A DNA stretch of 64,000 nucleotides from Paramecium octaurelia (Eukaryota; Ciliophora; Oligohymenophorea; Peniculida; Parameciidae). Location of the stretch: positions 227,281 through 291,280 of the forward strand of contig CAJJDP010000147.1 of assembly GCA_905182995.1 (NCBI GenBank), read 5' to 3'. Below the pieces are notes generated by a model. That model saw only the letters and a program-made list of their open reading frames with translations. It was not told where the DNA came from and made no database searches. The translations under genes and the position numbers were made by a program. Shown piece by piece: positions 47,159-60,200 of this stretch. Every line of letters starts with the position of its first letter. Position 1 is the stretch's first letter.

Positions 47159-47722
47159 TCAAATAATCTTGTCTTCAGTTTAATATGTGTATCCATCAAA
47201 AAGCATTTGGATTTCTTTAAATTTAAGTTATTTCAGTTATTCGTTAAATATTGTTTGCTGGGAATCATTCGTCTATTGATATGGTCTATTCCTATCTTCT
47301 TATTTAGGTTGATATGGAGCAATCATTGTCTTGTTTATCAATTTTTCCCATTAAAATGAGTGGAATAATTTGTGATTTTTAAGTTCTTTGATCCCATTTT
47401 AATAACCCAATCGATTTTATTATTTTCTCACTAACAATTTATTTGTAAATTCAATTAGATTGAATGAATACTACAAGTACTCTTTGACATTTAATTAAGC
47501 TTATTTGCCCAGCATTTCATCACGTATTTCTTTTTTAGTTTTACCAAGATAAGGTCTTTTCCCAGTGATCATTTCATAACATATTACACCTATTGCATAA
47601 TAGTCAACACAATAATTGTAATTTTATTTTAGAATTATTTCAGGTGCCATATATCCAGGAGTACCACTAGTTTCATTACTATTTTCACTTTTATAATATC
47701 TAGCTATTCCAAAATCTGTTAT
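47159..47722 (-). CDS. 3' part of the AGC-like kinase (re-read copy 2)
   Basis: Same bases as 45826-46389, ending at the N at 47723. An assembly copy of the kinase gene. Confidence 0.8.
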
Positions 47723-47723
47723 N

Positions 47724-48544
47724 TCTGGTATATTGCAATAACCATGCATCAAATCTATAGTATGATCCATATTCATAAAAGTTCTAGGTAGTGAAGAAAT
47801 AATATTATTTAACCTTTGATTCTTGGATCTCTCATTAGGGTTAATTGATATTGACTTAAACCTTATCTACTATAGATACTGGCATTTTATTCACTAATTC
47901 TGAGTCAAAAAGCTTCATCTACAATGCCTAGTTGATAACAAACGCAACAACTAATCAATTTTGGTCTACTTTATTAGTTAAGAATTCATATCTTAATTTA
48001 TTTATTCGACTTGATTCGATGTCATTTGATACTTAGATTGTTTATTCAAAATTAGGTGAAATACTACTAGCCTAAGTTGGATTAATAATGAGTATATTAA
48101 TGGTTTTGAGTTTTACTTCTTGGATTACATAGACTTGAAAAAGTCTAAAGATAAGGAAGACCTAAAGATATGTAAAGAATTGGTAGCATAAGCAAAAAAG
48201 AAACTAGTATACACTAACATCATCTATGAATTGTCTAGAATTTAATTGTTTCTAAAAAGTCATTTCGGAAGGAATCAGCTTTTTCATACACATTTATTTG
48301 GAATATAGGAAAAGAAGAAATAAAACATAGTAATCGTGGGTAAGTGTTTGATAATTCAATTACTATGATTGAGGTTGATGCAAATAGAGAATAAATTGAA
48401 TGGCATTTTAGTAAAGAAGACTTCAATTTTTAAGTAGAGGTAAAGTAAATATGTTCAAGAATAAAGAAGACTTAGCGAGAGTATGTTAAGATGTGGGTAG
48501 TGCTTCATTTTAATCCATTTAATTATGAATGTAGAGATACTTGA
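47724..48544 (+). pseudogene. membrane-family pseudogene, 3' part (re-read copy 3)
   Basis: Same bases as 44979-45799, repeated after the N at 47723. An assembly copy. Confidence 0.75.
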
Positions 48545-48570
48545 ATAATTGTTGATAATCAAATTTATAG

Positions 48571-49933
48571 TCAAATAATCTTGTCTTCAGTTTAATATGT
48601 GTATCCATCAAAAAGCATTTGGATTTCTTTAAATTTAAGTTATTTCAGTTATTCGTTAAATATTGTTTGCTGGGAATCATTCGTCTATTGATATGGTCTA
48701 TTCCTATCTTCTTATTTAGGTTGATATGGAGCAATCATTGTCTTGTTTATCAATTTTTCCCATTAAAATGAGTGGAATAATTTGTGATTTTTAAGTTCTT
48801 TGATCCCATTTTAATAACCCAATCGATTTTATTATTTTCTCACTAACAATTTATTTGTAAATTCAATTAGATTGAATGAATACTACAAGTACTCTTTGAC
48901 ATTTAATTAAGCTTATTTGCCCAGCATTTCATCACGTATTTCTTTTTTAGTTTTACCAAGATAAGGTCTTTTCCCAGTGATCATTTCATAACATATTACA
49001 CCTATTGCATAATAGTCAACACAATAATTGTAATTTTATTTTAGAATTATTTCAGGTGCCATATATCCAGGAGTACCACTAGTTTCATTACTATTTTCAC
49101 TTTTATAATATCTAGCTATTCCAAAATCTGTTATTTTCAAATATCCTTTACAATCCAATACTAAATTTTCTGGTTTGAGATCTCTATGAATAACTTAATA
49201 GGAGTTTATGTATTCTAATCCAAGAATCATGCAAGCCACAAAAAATTCTATAATATTTATATCTAAATACTAATTTATTCTTCTCTAAATGTTTTATTGA
49301 GCAATAAATGATATCTAAGATCACCTCCCGATAGATAATCGAGAATTAGACATAAGTGATCTCTGTCTTAGAAGGATCCTACCATATTGATAATAAATGG
49401 ATTTTTTAGTTTTTATAACAGTTGTTTTTCATTCATAACTGATTTGACAGATTTTTTGGCTAAAATTCTCAATAGGTTAAGAAGAATACTTTGCTTTTTT
49501 GAGCTCTTTCATTGCATAAATCATTCTAGTTTTTTTGGATTCCACCTTCCAAACATTCCCAAATCCTCCAAATCCAATTATATAATGGAATATAAAATTA
49601 TATCTGAACTTCTATTAGATTTTCTATGTTTAGAGTTCTGAAGTGGCTTATGTGCTATCCTAAATCTTAGTTAAAATGAATTGGAAGTACCATGATAACA
49701 GTACTAGTGAGATTCAAGAGAGGTCTTTTTTGTGATGATGAATTGATCTCTTGGAGACCCATATAGAAAGATCGATTGAATCGTTAATTGGCATTTGGAC
49801 TATGAATTCGAGGTTGGGAGAGGTTGATTTCAAATTATTTAGGCTTGATGATTTCTCTATATTGAAGTTAGACTCTTTTGGGCAATTTGGATCCAATTCT
49901 AAAGTTTAGGCATGATGGAGATACTTCTCCCAT
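48571..49933 (-). CDS. AGC-like Ser/Thr protein kinase
   Basis: A complete kinase domain with introns 49666-49690 (25), 49468-49489 (22) and 49248-49270 (23); 431 codons from the ATG complement at 49931-49933. Motifs: IIGFGGFGNVWKV, YAMKELKK, DYLSGGDLRYHL, VIHRDLKPENLVLD, ITDFGIAR, GTPGYMAPEII, YYAIGVICYEMITGKRPY and the AGC-type tail RLG....IK.HKLF..F.WEKL.....IAP. The N-terminus is uncertain: a second frame, opening at the ATG at 50152-50154 and running 146 codons to TGA at 49714, overlaps it and also looks coding, so the real N-terminus may be longer and start 16 bases after the MORN gene. Residues before the domain are Ser/Asn/Gln-rich. The 3' part is repeated twice upstream by assembly. 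Confidence 0.82.
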
Positions 49934-50170
49934 TGGGATTGTCCAATATTGTTTAATTTGGTCTGGCTCTCTTGATCATTGGAGAGCTTGAGTTTCTATT
50001 CAGAGATGCTCTTACATAAAATTGCTAAGAGTAATGTTAAATATTAGATACAATTCTGAATGGGGTTATGAAAACTAGAAATTCTATTCAGATAAGGTTT
50101 TTGGTTGTTGATTTGCTTATTTAGATAAGGATCAATATATGATTTATATTGCATTATAAATTATAAATAA

Positions 50171-51054
50171 TCATTTTACCTTTTACAATTTACCATGAAT
50201 CCATTCTCCCTCTATTATACAATTTGATTTGGTTAGTATACCATGACCATTCCACTTATCATTTTTCCAATACCCTTCATATTTTTGATTATCCTCCCAG
50301 AAATATTTCCCATATCCATTTTTGTAATCATACACATAATTGCCTTCATATCTTCTGCCATCACTCCATTAAAAACACCCTTATCCATGAAAATAATTAT
50401 TCACAAATTCCCCTTTATACCAACTTCCATTTGCCCATCTCAATTCTCCCATTCCATTCAAGCAATCCTATTTGAAACTCCCTTCGTACTTGCTCCCGTC
50501 ATTCCAAATATAGATTCCAATACCAGATTTTACGTTTTGGTCGAAATTCCCAATATATTGACTTTCATCATCATAATACTCCTTCCCAATACCAAGTTTC
50601 TAATCATCACACCAATAACCCTCATACTTATAGAGTTCATCCACCTTATAAATTCCGTAGCCATTCAACTAATTGTTCTTCCATTATCCTTCGATCACCA
50701 CATTGTTACTCACAAACTTTCCATTTCCATCTATTTCATCAGCCTTCCAGTTACCTTCATAATAAGTTCCATCTAAATTGCTAGATCAATATTTCTACCT
50801 CCCCATTCCAATATACCCAAACCATTTCTTTTATTCCTAGTCCATTGTCCATTATATATTACGTCATCGTTATAACTAAATGAGGCTCTTCTAATCTAAT
50901 CATCCTCATGACTAAACTCATCTAATGTTGGAAGATTGCCGAGATATACTTTATGCATTCCCAACACTGGTGATTTCTTAACATAGAGTATAGGAGCTTA
51001 TCTAATCTTTAAATCTTCCAGGTATTAAATATGAGTAGATTAACATATACCCAT
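50171..51054 (-). CDS. MORN-repeat protein with N-acylation motif
   Basis: A 285-residue protein with one intron, 50773-50798 (26 nt); 286 codons. From about residue 75 to the end it is a series of MORN repeats: YYEGNWKADEIDGNG, YEGYWCDDQKLGIGKEYY, YEGSFKQDCLNGMGELRWANG, YKGEFVNNYFHGQGCFQWSDG, YEGNYVYDYKNGYGKYFWED, YEGYWKNDKWNGHGIL. The start MGICQS fits N-myristoylation with an adjacent palmitoylated Cys, so membrane attachment is likely. MORN proteins organise membrane-cytoskeleton sites and bind phosphoinositides. It lies head to tail with the AGC-like kinase, 16 bases from that gene's possible upstream ATG. Confidence 0.92.
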
Positions 51055-51156
51055 TTCAATCAAATTATATTAAAAAGTAAGAATTTAATTCAAGCCGCTT
51101 CTAATAATATATATAATAACTTAGTCTATATAAAAATTTATTAATTAATTTAAAAA

Positions 51157-52807
51157 ATGTATGATCATCAATTCCAATATTGGCCCATATTCCAGGAAAA
51201 CGACTAGGCCAAAGCATTCTGGAATAAAAAACTATAACTCAACATTGCGCAATCTATCATTTCATAGTTTACTATGAATCGAATAACTTGGAAATGTAGT
51301 AAGCCCACTGAATATCAATTTCTATTGAATCATGAAGGCTTACTATTTTACTAACACAATAACAAAACTAAGGGGCATGTCTAGCTGAATCATGATATCA
51401 GTCTGAAAATCATTGACCTTAAAATTTCTAATAAAAAATCTGATCTTATGAAAGTAATCAGAATCAAAAGAACCAAAGATATATTCATTTATATTTGGAA
51501 TAATGATTAGTAAAATTATTAACTATCTCTTCTATAGAAAATCTACCTTTTAATTCTTCAAGAACCTTTCTTAATTCTCCTTTATCTAAAATCTGGATTA
51601 AATCTATACATTCTCTGATGTCATTGCTAAAGGTGGATTTTCCAAAGTCATCTAACTCACTCCGAACATTCGTCTCCCCAATTAACCTCTCAATTATGCA
51701 GGCAAAATATATTATAGAGAAGAACTGATTTAAAAGAAGGATTCATAAAAATTTCATAATTTCATTCAATCAGAATGTTACGTGCTTAGGAAATTGAATT
51801 CACCTTACATCATTAAATTATTTGAAATCATATAACTTGACGAAATGCTAAGTAAATATCAAAATAACTTGATTATAGTCTTAGTCACAGAATACATCAA
51901 AGGAGGATCCTTGTATTAGTACTTAAAGGATAGGAAGAAGCTAACTGAAGTAGAATCGACATAAATCCTACTTAAACTAACTATTGCTATCTAATGTGTG
52001 CATGGAATTGGCTATGTTCATAGAGATATTAAATTGGAAAATGTATTAATAGATAAAGATAATCTCAAACTGATTGATTTTGGGTTCACTGAAAAAATAT
52101 CGAGGGATAGATTATAGAATGGGTAAGGCACAGCTGGTTATATAGCACCGGAAGTATTTCTTAGACAACCATATCAAGAAGTTGGAGATGTTTTTAGTTT
52201 AGGTATAATATTTTATTCCATGCTATGTGGAAGAGCACCATTTCGATCAAATACATATGATGGATTATTGAAATTAAATAAAGAATGTCAAATTGACTTT
52301 TCGGAATCTAAATTTCTTAATGTCAGTTAAAAAAGTATTTATTTACTGAAAGCTATGTTATAAAAATAACCAGAAAATAGAATCACAGTTTAGGATTTAT
52401 TGGCTCAATTATAAGCTCAAACATTAGTTTCACATTTTGGTAATTTCGTTTCTACTCAATCTATCATTGAGGGTTCTGTGGGAATGAGCTTTAATTATTT
52501 ACAATCCAAAAACACTTTAAAATCATTTTATTAATAAAGTTAAAATTCAGCAAGTGAACATTCAAGTCAACTGTCAGAATATAAATAAAAGAAAAGAAGA
52601 TTCAAAAGTTAGAGTATGGATAAAAAAGGACATTTTCTAAAGTAATCCTCATTCAAACCATCACTAAAGAATATCTATTAAATGAGAATTGAATAAAGCA
52701 ATGAAGACAACTTATCAAGTGATAATTAAGAACAACCAATACAAGAATAAAACCTTTATTTTTTATAATTTTCTTATTATTAATTAAATAGATAAAAATT
52801 TGTATGA
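51157..52807 (+). CDS. protein kinase with PH-like N-terminal region
   Basis: A 540-residue kinase, one intron 51510-51537 (28 nt), 541 codons. Residues about 30-140 form a beta-rich segment ending [10 protein letters not shown]....FFKNLSQF, which fits a PH domain whose last helix carries the Trp; this is inference. Kinase domain about 150-420: [27 protein letters not shown] (Lys), [72 protein letters not shown] and NRITVQDLL. All catalytic residues are present; the family is CAMK/CDPK-like. The C-terminal 120 residues are Ser/Gln/Lys-rich. Confidence 0.85.
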
Positions 52808-53356
52808 TATTCAATCAAATTAACTTCATAAATTATAACAAAACTCAATTTAATAATCTAATCCTATAAGTTTCCACTTCCCAATTCCCAAATTCTACAC
52901 TATTGAAACAATTGTAATCAATTAACTTACTGCTAATTAATTGCTCTTGAATTCTCAATTACAATAAATAGTTTTGAAATTTCAAATAGAAGAAAATAAA
53001 TAAATGATACACATCTTATTACATTGTAACTACTCTAAATAACGAGAGAAACCATTTTCTATCTCTTTTTAATCTCATAAAATGATGTTTCTTAAAACCC
53101 AATAGCAATATAAGACTTATATGCTCTATGCCATTTAATTTATGGTTATAAGATAATCTAGTTTTTCAAATTTGATTATTTTTTCAAGCATTTCCCTTTT
53201 TTTATAAATAAACCGCTAACTTAGACATCATAATTATATATATTATTGTTTTCCTCATTATCATAGTGAACATAATGTATCAGCATTTACAAATTTTACA
53301 AGAATAACTATCTAATGAATTTATTATTCTGAATAACACTTATTTTACATTTATTA
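52808..53356. other. unresolved stretch, open on both strands
   Basis: A plus ORF from about 52984 to 53319 and a minus reading ending at a TGA at 52845-52847 (with FMRLKRDRKWFLSLFRVVTM) are both open for about 100 codons. The minus reading looks somewhat more protein-like, but no start or splice pattern completes it. No family recognised. I leave it unassigned. Confidence 0.3.
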
Positions 53357-54067
53357 ATGAATAGAATAAGAATATATTCGTAGCGTAATCGTTACAATAG
53401 CATAGATGAAAGCAAATTCAAATCTACTACCTATCGACCAATTCAAGAAAAAAATCTGTTATTGATAAATAAGAATACCCTCATTCTTTACATTAACAGA
53501 ATATGTAAATATATACAAGAATTGCAATAATATAAGAATGAAGGATATATAAGGAATATCCTTAACAAAATATTTACGTCAACATCAAATTTTCAAGATA
53601 TCTAAGAAATATTTAGCATTCCTGTTGTTCATCTAAATCGTGATATTTTACTGAATAGAACTATTCACTTCATAAACACCTTATAAATCAAACCATCCTA
53701 GTAAACCTTGTATTTATAAAATTTTATGAAATGGTTTGCCTATTTTGATGAATTACTTTATAGCGAAATGGAAAAAATACATGAACATTATCTCTGTGGT
53801 ATACAAAGTAAGATAGTGGATTAAATAAAAATTAACAAACTTAAATAAGTTGAATTAAAGCGAACTTTAAACCCAAAGAAGAAAGAAATCATTTAATATA
53901 TAAACTAATTTTCTATAAAACCAATTCATAAATAATTTAGTTCTGTCTAATCAATCGAGTAATACGAGAATAAATTTGGAGAATTTGATCTCATATCATC
54001 ATACTCTAGAAACTATGCTAAATAACTTGACAAAATTAATCTAGATCTTAATTAATATTATTAATGA
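53357..54067 (+). CDS. hypothetical protein, 236 aa
   Basis: Single exon of exactly 237 codons, ATG at 53357 and TGA at 54065-54067. It starts basic (MNRIRIYSQRNRYNS) and is helical and rich in Ile, Lys, Gln and Asn, with LNRTIHFINTLQ, FMKWFAYFDELLYSEMEK and LKRTLNPKKKEIIQYIN. No membrane span or signal. Not recognised. Absence of TGA and balanced charge support it as coding. Confidence 0.6.
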
Positions 54068-54251
54068 TTAGAATACAATTTGATTTTATTAATGAATATA
54101 TATAATATAAATATTTATAGATTTATCACTAAATACAATGTTATTGATATCAATAGTGCTTTTGAATTTAATTTAATTAACATATTAGGATTGCTAGGAT
54201 TATCGTATCAAAGAAGATTAGATAATATATACTTAATAAAGTTAAACCATT

Positions 54252-57211
54252 ATGATGGAGTCGGATGTATATGATTTTAACAATGCTGAATATAGAATTA
54301 ATTAAAATTTAATTGAAAAATCATTTACAATGAAATTATTTCCACCAGGTAAAGTAATTCAATCCAAAGTAATGGAAACATTAGATGATACTTAGAAATT
54401 TAAAAAATGGTTATGTAATTTAATTCAATCTTCAAATTATTTTATCACATATTCAAATCTATTTGAAAATACTGATGCAAATAATGAATAAGCATAACCC
54501 TTTGTGGTTTAGATTGATTCTAACTATGGGGAAATCTGTGAGGAGTTTTTTGGGAATAAAAATAATTCATTTGTTATTTTTTGTTACTCCCCTACATAAG
54601 TTAATGTGTATGCAGTATTTTTTAAATATAATTAAACTTAACTTATATACTAATATAATATAACCAATCTAAATATAACTTAATGTAAAAGAACTTATTT
54701 TGATATGTAGAATTTCCAATTCTTATTGGCTTTTTATTAATGCGAGAATTGGATTATTATAAATTTACCTTTGAATCAAATAATATTAAACTAAACTACT
54801 TTCAATAAAATAAATACTGGATATTAAATTAACCTATTATTCGACATTTAAATCTGTGAACAACATTCAAAGTATTTAGTGTTAGTTGATGATAATTTTT
54901 ATTTATACTTTGATCTTTCTAAATCAAATGTATTCTTGAGTAGAGTCTATTAGAGAAAGATAAAAAAATTGTTACTAAATAGTAAATGTGTTTTATAATA
55001 AATCCTCACTTAATCAGATTCAGGAGAAATTTATATTTGGGAAACTCAATAAAGAACTAGCTACAACGCTTCTTATGAAATGAAATATATAAATGGCCGT
55101 TTATTTATTTATAATGAATATGAGATCTCTTTAATATTAACACTTGACATTAAATATACAATGTAAATACCAAATTTATAAATCACATTTATTAAATCTC
55201 TTAGTTACTTTTATTAAATTGATGAAGAGTTAGGGTTAATTTAATTCTATAAGTATCATATTAATTAACCTTTTATTAAACCGAAAAAATAGTATATATT
55301 TATTTTCAACATAAAAAATCTTGCTTTAACTTTAATAATGTGCTATAAGATTATCAAAGTGAAAGAAAATGATGAAAATTTTTGTTAAATATTCGGTTAT
55401 GTACCAAATTAGTGCAAACCTCAAACCAATTTTAATATTCAGAGGTATATCAAAGTAAATAATGACTATTATGAATTATCTGCTCCAAAATCATTAGAAG
55501 CACAGAATAATAGCTTGAACATTTTTGACTCAATTTATTAGTGTAAACCATTCTTCAAAAAGCTTAATTATACATTACTAGGCTATGAAAACACATCAGC
55601 TCTATTTCTTAAGAATGATATTCTTAAATTTACATCATGTTATGAGAGATGTCAAGATTTATCAATAAGTATATAAGGTATGCATTTAATTTCAAAAACT
55701 AATGTGTTTTGGTTATTTAAATTAGGGGTAAACTAAGTTATAGTTTTCAAATTTGATCATAATTCTTGTTTGTCAAAGTACACATAGTAACTTGAATACT
55801 CTCCAGATAATATAACCTAATTTGGACCCTTATTGTTGATTTTTTAAAAAGATTAACTTCCAATAATTTACCATCTAATTCCAAATTATCTATCTTAAAT
55901 TAAATAATAATTACCAGAAAAAATATTTTTAAATTAGGATATCTTGTTCTACAAAGAAAACAATTAGTAAGCAGCTATATAATATTAAACAATAATTTTA
56001 TTATTGTAGAAAGAGTAATAATCAATACATTATTTAAGAATTTAAGATGTATAAATAATTCAAGTAGGGTAATTTAGTTAAGGACAATAATTAATTGGTA
56101 TACATAGGTCTTAAAGCGTCCTTTTTTTTTATTATCTATATGACTCTGAGATACACCATTCTGAAAATATAACTTAAAAAGATTATAATTTTGTTAGACC
56201 CATTATTTACTAATTTGAGCGGAATTATTTGATTTTGCTTGCTAAGAAGTCAGAACAAATGTATTTATTAATTTTTGCAATTTCCTTTGATGAGGAAATT
56301 TAATGGATTTCAAGTATTAAATGTAATAGTAAATATTTCTTTTTCCAAAATCAGATGATAGTATATTAAGATGAAAATAATTAAATGAGATAATCTAGTC
56401 TAATTGAAATTGGATTATAAATGAAAAATTTAAATTCTACTCAAAGTACATTGGTAGAATATAAATCTTACCCTATATAGGTTATTTCTTAAATTACTGA
56501 TTAATCTCTAGAGTGCCAATTAAATTTATACGTTCAAAACTTTTGTCCTTAATTACAACGTAATTATTTTATAGAAAATAAGTTAGCCAGCAAAGATATA
56601 ATATTGGCAAACTATTTTTATGGTACTATCTTTACTGCATCCATATCGAATAATACGAATTTAATTTTAAGAGGACCATTTATAAGAATTCAAAAATTAT
56701 TCGAATGCAAATATATATCTGAACTAAGCTGCTTATTAAAAACAAAACTTCTATAGAATGAAAATGAAATTGAATGCTATTTCATATCTTTAGATCAACA
56801 TATTCATTTTGTAACTTGTTAGATTCTTAATTCAAATCTCAATAACAATACATTAAATATAATTTAGATGTCAAACTATCAATTTGTTTAATTTTGGTAG
56901 AATGATAATGCACAATATTTCTATTATTAAATATTCTTTTATGATATTGAAACAGGATTCTTTGTAATGGAATCTAGTAATAAGATAGAAATGATGAAAA
57001 ATAACAAAAATCCCCTTTTTGTGAAAAGAATTGGGAAATTGATAATAATTAATATTGGGAATTCGCAACGATTGTTTAGTTTTTAATTTAACTCTTTATT
57101 ACCAATTTAGTCTAAAATTGAATTTAACAATGTCATCAAATTTGAGGAAAATGAAAATCTTATGCTTTCGATGAAATTAGTTCGAACTGCAATGTCAAAC
57201 TAAATTTTATT
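54252..57211 (+). CDS. giant C-terminally anchored membrane protein, 5' and middle part
   Basis: An ORF open without a break for 986 codons to the N at 57212. Merging the overlaps at 57212 and 59393 (54252-57211 + 58735-59392 + 60968-61033) gives 3,684 nt, exactly 1,228 codons, with one TGA. The protein has long stretches of hydrophobic and polar residues in beta-like alternation, many Asn (possible glycosylation), scattered Cys and a single membrane span at its C-terminus, so it is probably a large surface or luminal protein. The ATG pair at 54252/54255 is the first in frame; no signal peptide follows it, so upstream exons (perhaps the open frame from about 54092) may supply one. Family not recognised. 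Confidence 0.7.
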
Positions 57212-60200
57212 NTTTCAAAAACTAATGTGTTTTGGTTATTTAAATTAGGGGTAAACTAAGTTATAGTTTTCAAATTTGATCATAATTCTTGTTTGTCAAA
57301 GTACACATAGTAACTTGAATACTCTCCAGATAATATAACCTAATTTGGACCCTTATTGTTGATTTTTTAAAAAGATTAACTTCCAATAATTTACCATCTA
57401 ATTCCAAATTATCTATCTTAAATTAAATAATAATTACCAGAAAAAATATTTTTAAATTAGGATATCTTGTTCTACAAAGAAAACAATTAGTAAGCAGCTA
57501 TATAATATTAAACAATAATTTTATTATTGTAGAAAGAGTAATAATCAATACATTATTTAAGAATTTAAGATGTATAAATAATTCAAGTAGGGTAATTTAG
57601 TTAAGGACAATAATTAATTGGTATACATAGGTCTTAAAGCGTCCTTTTTTTTTATTATCTATATGACTCTGAGATACACCATTCTGAAAATATAACTTAA
57701 AAAGATTATAATTTTGTTAGACCCATTATTTACTAATTTGAGCGGAATTATTTGATTTTGCTTGCTAAGAAGTCAGAACAAATGTATTTATTAATTTTTG
57801 CAATTTCCTTTGATGAGGAAATTTAATGGATTTCAAGTATTAAATGTAATAGTAAATATTTCTTTTTCCAAAATCAGATGATAGTATATTAAGATGAAAA
57901 TAATTAAATGAGATAATCTAGTCTAATTGAAATTGGATTATAAATGAAAAATTTAAATTCTACTCAAAGTACATTGGTAGAATATAAATCTTACCCTATA
58001 TAGGTTATTTCTTAAATTACTGATTAATCTCTAGAGTGCCAATTAAATTTATACGTTCAAAACTTTTGTCCTTAATTACAACGTAATTATTTTATAGAAA
58101 ATAAGTTAGCCAGCAAAGATATAATATTGGCAAACTATTTTTATGGTACTATCTTTACTGCATCCATATCGAATAATACGAATTTAATTTTAAGAGGACC
58201 ATTTATAAGAATTCAAAAATTATTCGAATGCAAATATATATCTGAACTAAGCTGCTTATTAAAAACAAAACTTCTATAGAATGAAAATGAAATTGAATGC
58301 TATTTCATATCTTTAGATCAACATATTCATTTTGTAACTTGTTAGATTCTTAATTCAAATCTCAATAACAATACATTAAATATAATTTAGATGTCAAACT
58401 ATCAATTTGTTTAATTTTGGTAGAATGATAATGCACAATATTTCTATTATTAAATATTCTTTTATGATATTGAAACAGGATTCTTTGTAATGGAATCTAG
58501 TAATAAGATAGAAATGATGAAAAATAACAAAAATCCCCTTTTTGTGAAAAGAATTGGGAAATTGATAATAATTAATATTGGGAATTCGCAACGATTGTTT
58601 AGTTTTTAATTTAACTCTTTATTACCAATTTAGTCTAAAATTGAATTTAACAATGTCATCAAATTTGAGGAAAATGAAAATCTTATGCTTTCGATGAAAT
58701 TAGTTCGAACTGCAATGTCAAACTAAATTTTATTTTCTATATTACAATTAGAAGGAACAAACTTCTTAGTTCTCGGTCAAATCGCTTTGGATTATCTTCA
58801 ACTTTCAAAATTTCTTAAACCCTTAATTCCAATCAATCAATATATTAAAAATGTTAATTTTTTAGCCGAGAACAGCTTCACTCTTTTATAATGTAAGTTT
58901 TAATAGGATTCTATTTAAATTTAAATCAGCTAAGTATTATCTGAATATTTGGTAATCTATAAATTAAAATTTAATAAATTATATTAGTTGGAAATGGGAA
59001 CTGTAACTAAAATAGTTAGATAATGTGATACCTTCTTACTATATTTGGAGAATTAAACCCTAATTTGTAAAGACTTTGTTTATGATTTGAGATTGGAATA
59101 ATAATTTTATGATCCTACTCATCAAATACAACAACAGGATGATAAATTTTACTTTTTCAATACTACAAATCTAATACTTAAATCAACAAACAACCCTGAA
59201 TTTTATCTTGGCAAATTTGGATATGAAATCGAATAGTTAAAAGTAGAAAAGGAATTTGAAAAATTCAATTTAACAGCAACCTTTAGCCTATAAACTATAG
59301 AAGTTGAATTAATGTTTATTAATAAACTAGAATCCAAAGAGATGCTTATTTATTATATTTTAATATTGATTGGATTGCAAATTTTAATTGTANAAATTTA
59401 ATGGATTTCAAGTATTAAATGTAATAGTAAATATTTCTTTTTCCAAAATCAGATGATAGTATATTAAGATGAAAATAATTAAATGAGATAATCTAGTCTA
59501 ATTGAAATTGGATTATAAATGAAAAATTTAAATTCTACTCAAAGTACATTGGTAGAATATAAATCTTACCCTATATAGGTTATTTCTTAAATTACTGATT
59601 AATCTCTAGAGTGCCAATTAAATTTATACGTTCAAAACTTTTGTCCTTAATTACAACGTAATTATTTTATAGAAAATAAGTTAGCCAGCAAAGATATAAT
59701 ATTGGCAAACTATTTTTATGGTACTATCTTTACTGCATCCATATCGAATAATACGAATTTAATTTTAAGAGGACCATTTATAAGAATTCAAAAATTATTC
59801 GAATGCAAATATATATCTGAACTAAGCTGCTTATTAAAAACAAAACTTCTATAGAATGAAAATGAAATTGAATGCTATTTCATATCTTTAGATCAACATA
59901 TTCATTTTGTAACTTGTTAGATTCTTAATTCAAATCTCAATAACAATACATTAAATATAATTTAGATGTCAAACTATCAATTTGTTTAATTTTGGTAGAA
60001 TGATAATGCACAATATTTCTATTATTAAATATTCTTTTATGATATTGAAACAGGATTCTTTGTAATGGAATCTAGTAATAAGATAGAAATGATGAAAAAT
60101 AACAAAAATCCCCTTTTTGTGAAAAGAATTGGGAAATTGATAATAATTAATATTGGGAATTCGCAACGATTGTTTAGTTTTTAATTTAACTCTTTATTAC

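Larger units (their letters stand above)
44979..49134. repeat. one locus read three times across the Ns at 46390 and 47723
   Basis: Bases 45058-46389 recur as 46391-47722 (offset 1,333), and 44979-46389 recur as 47724-49134 (offset 2,745). No difference is visible among the three. Only the third reading continues past the joint, into the kinase N-terminal exons at 49135. So three overlapping contigs were laid end to end. The true locus is 44449-46389 followed directly by 49135 onward. Confidence 0.87.

Noticed and set aside
45490-48426. Three identical minus ORFs of 63 residues
   Set aside because: They are antisense to the membrane-family pseudogene and repeat only because the locus is re-read.
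50224-50776. Plus-strand ORFs rich in Pro, Ile, Phe and His, up to 177 residues
   Set aside because: They are exact shadows of the MORN repeats on the minus strand; the hydrophobic pattern comes from complementing Gly/Tyr/Trp/Asn codons.
56871-60166. Three identical minus ORFs of 65 residues
   Set aside because: Antisense shadows inside the long plus-strand membrane protein frame, repeated by the assembly overlaps.
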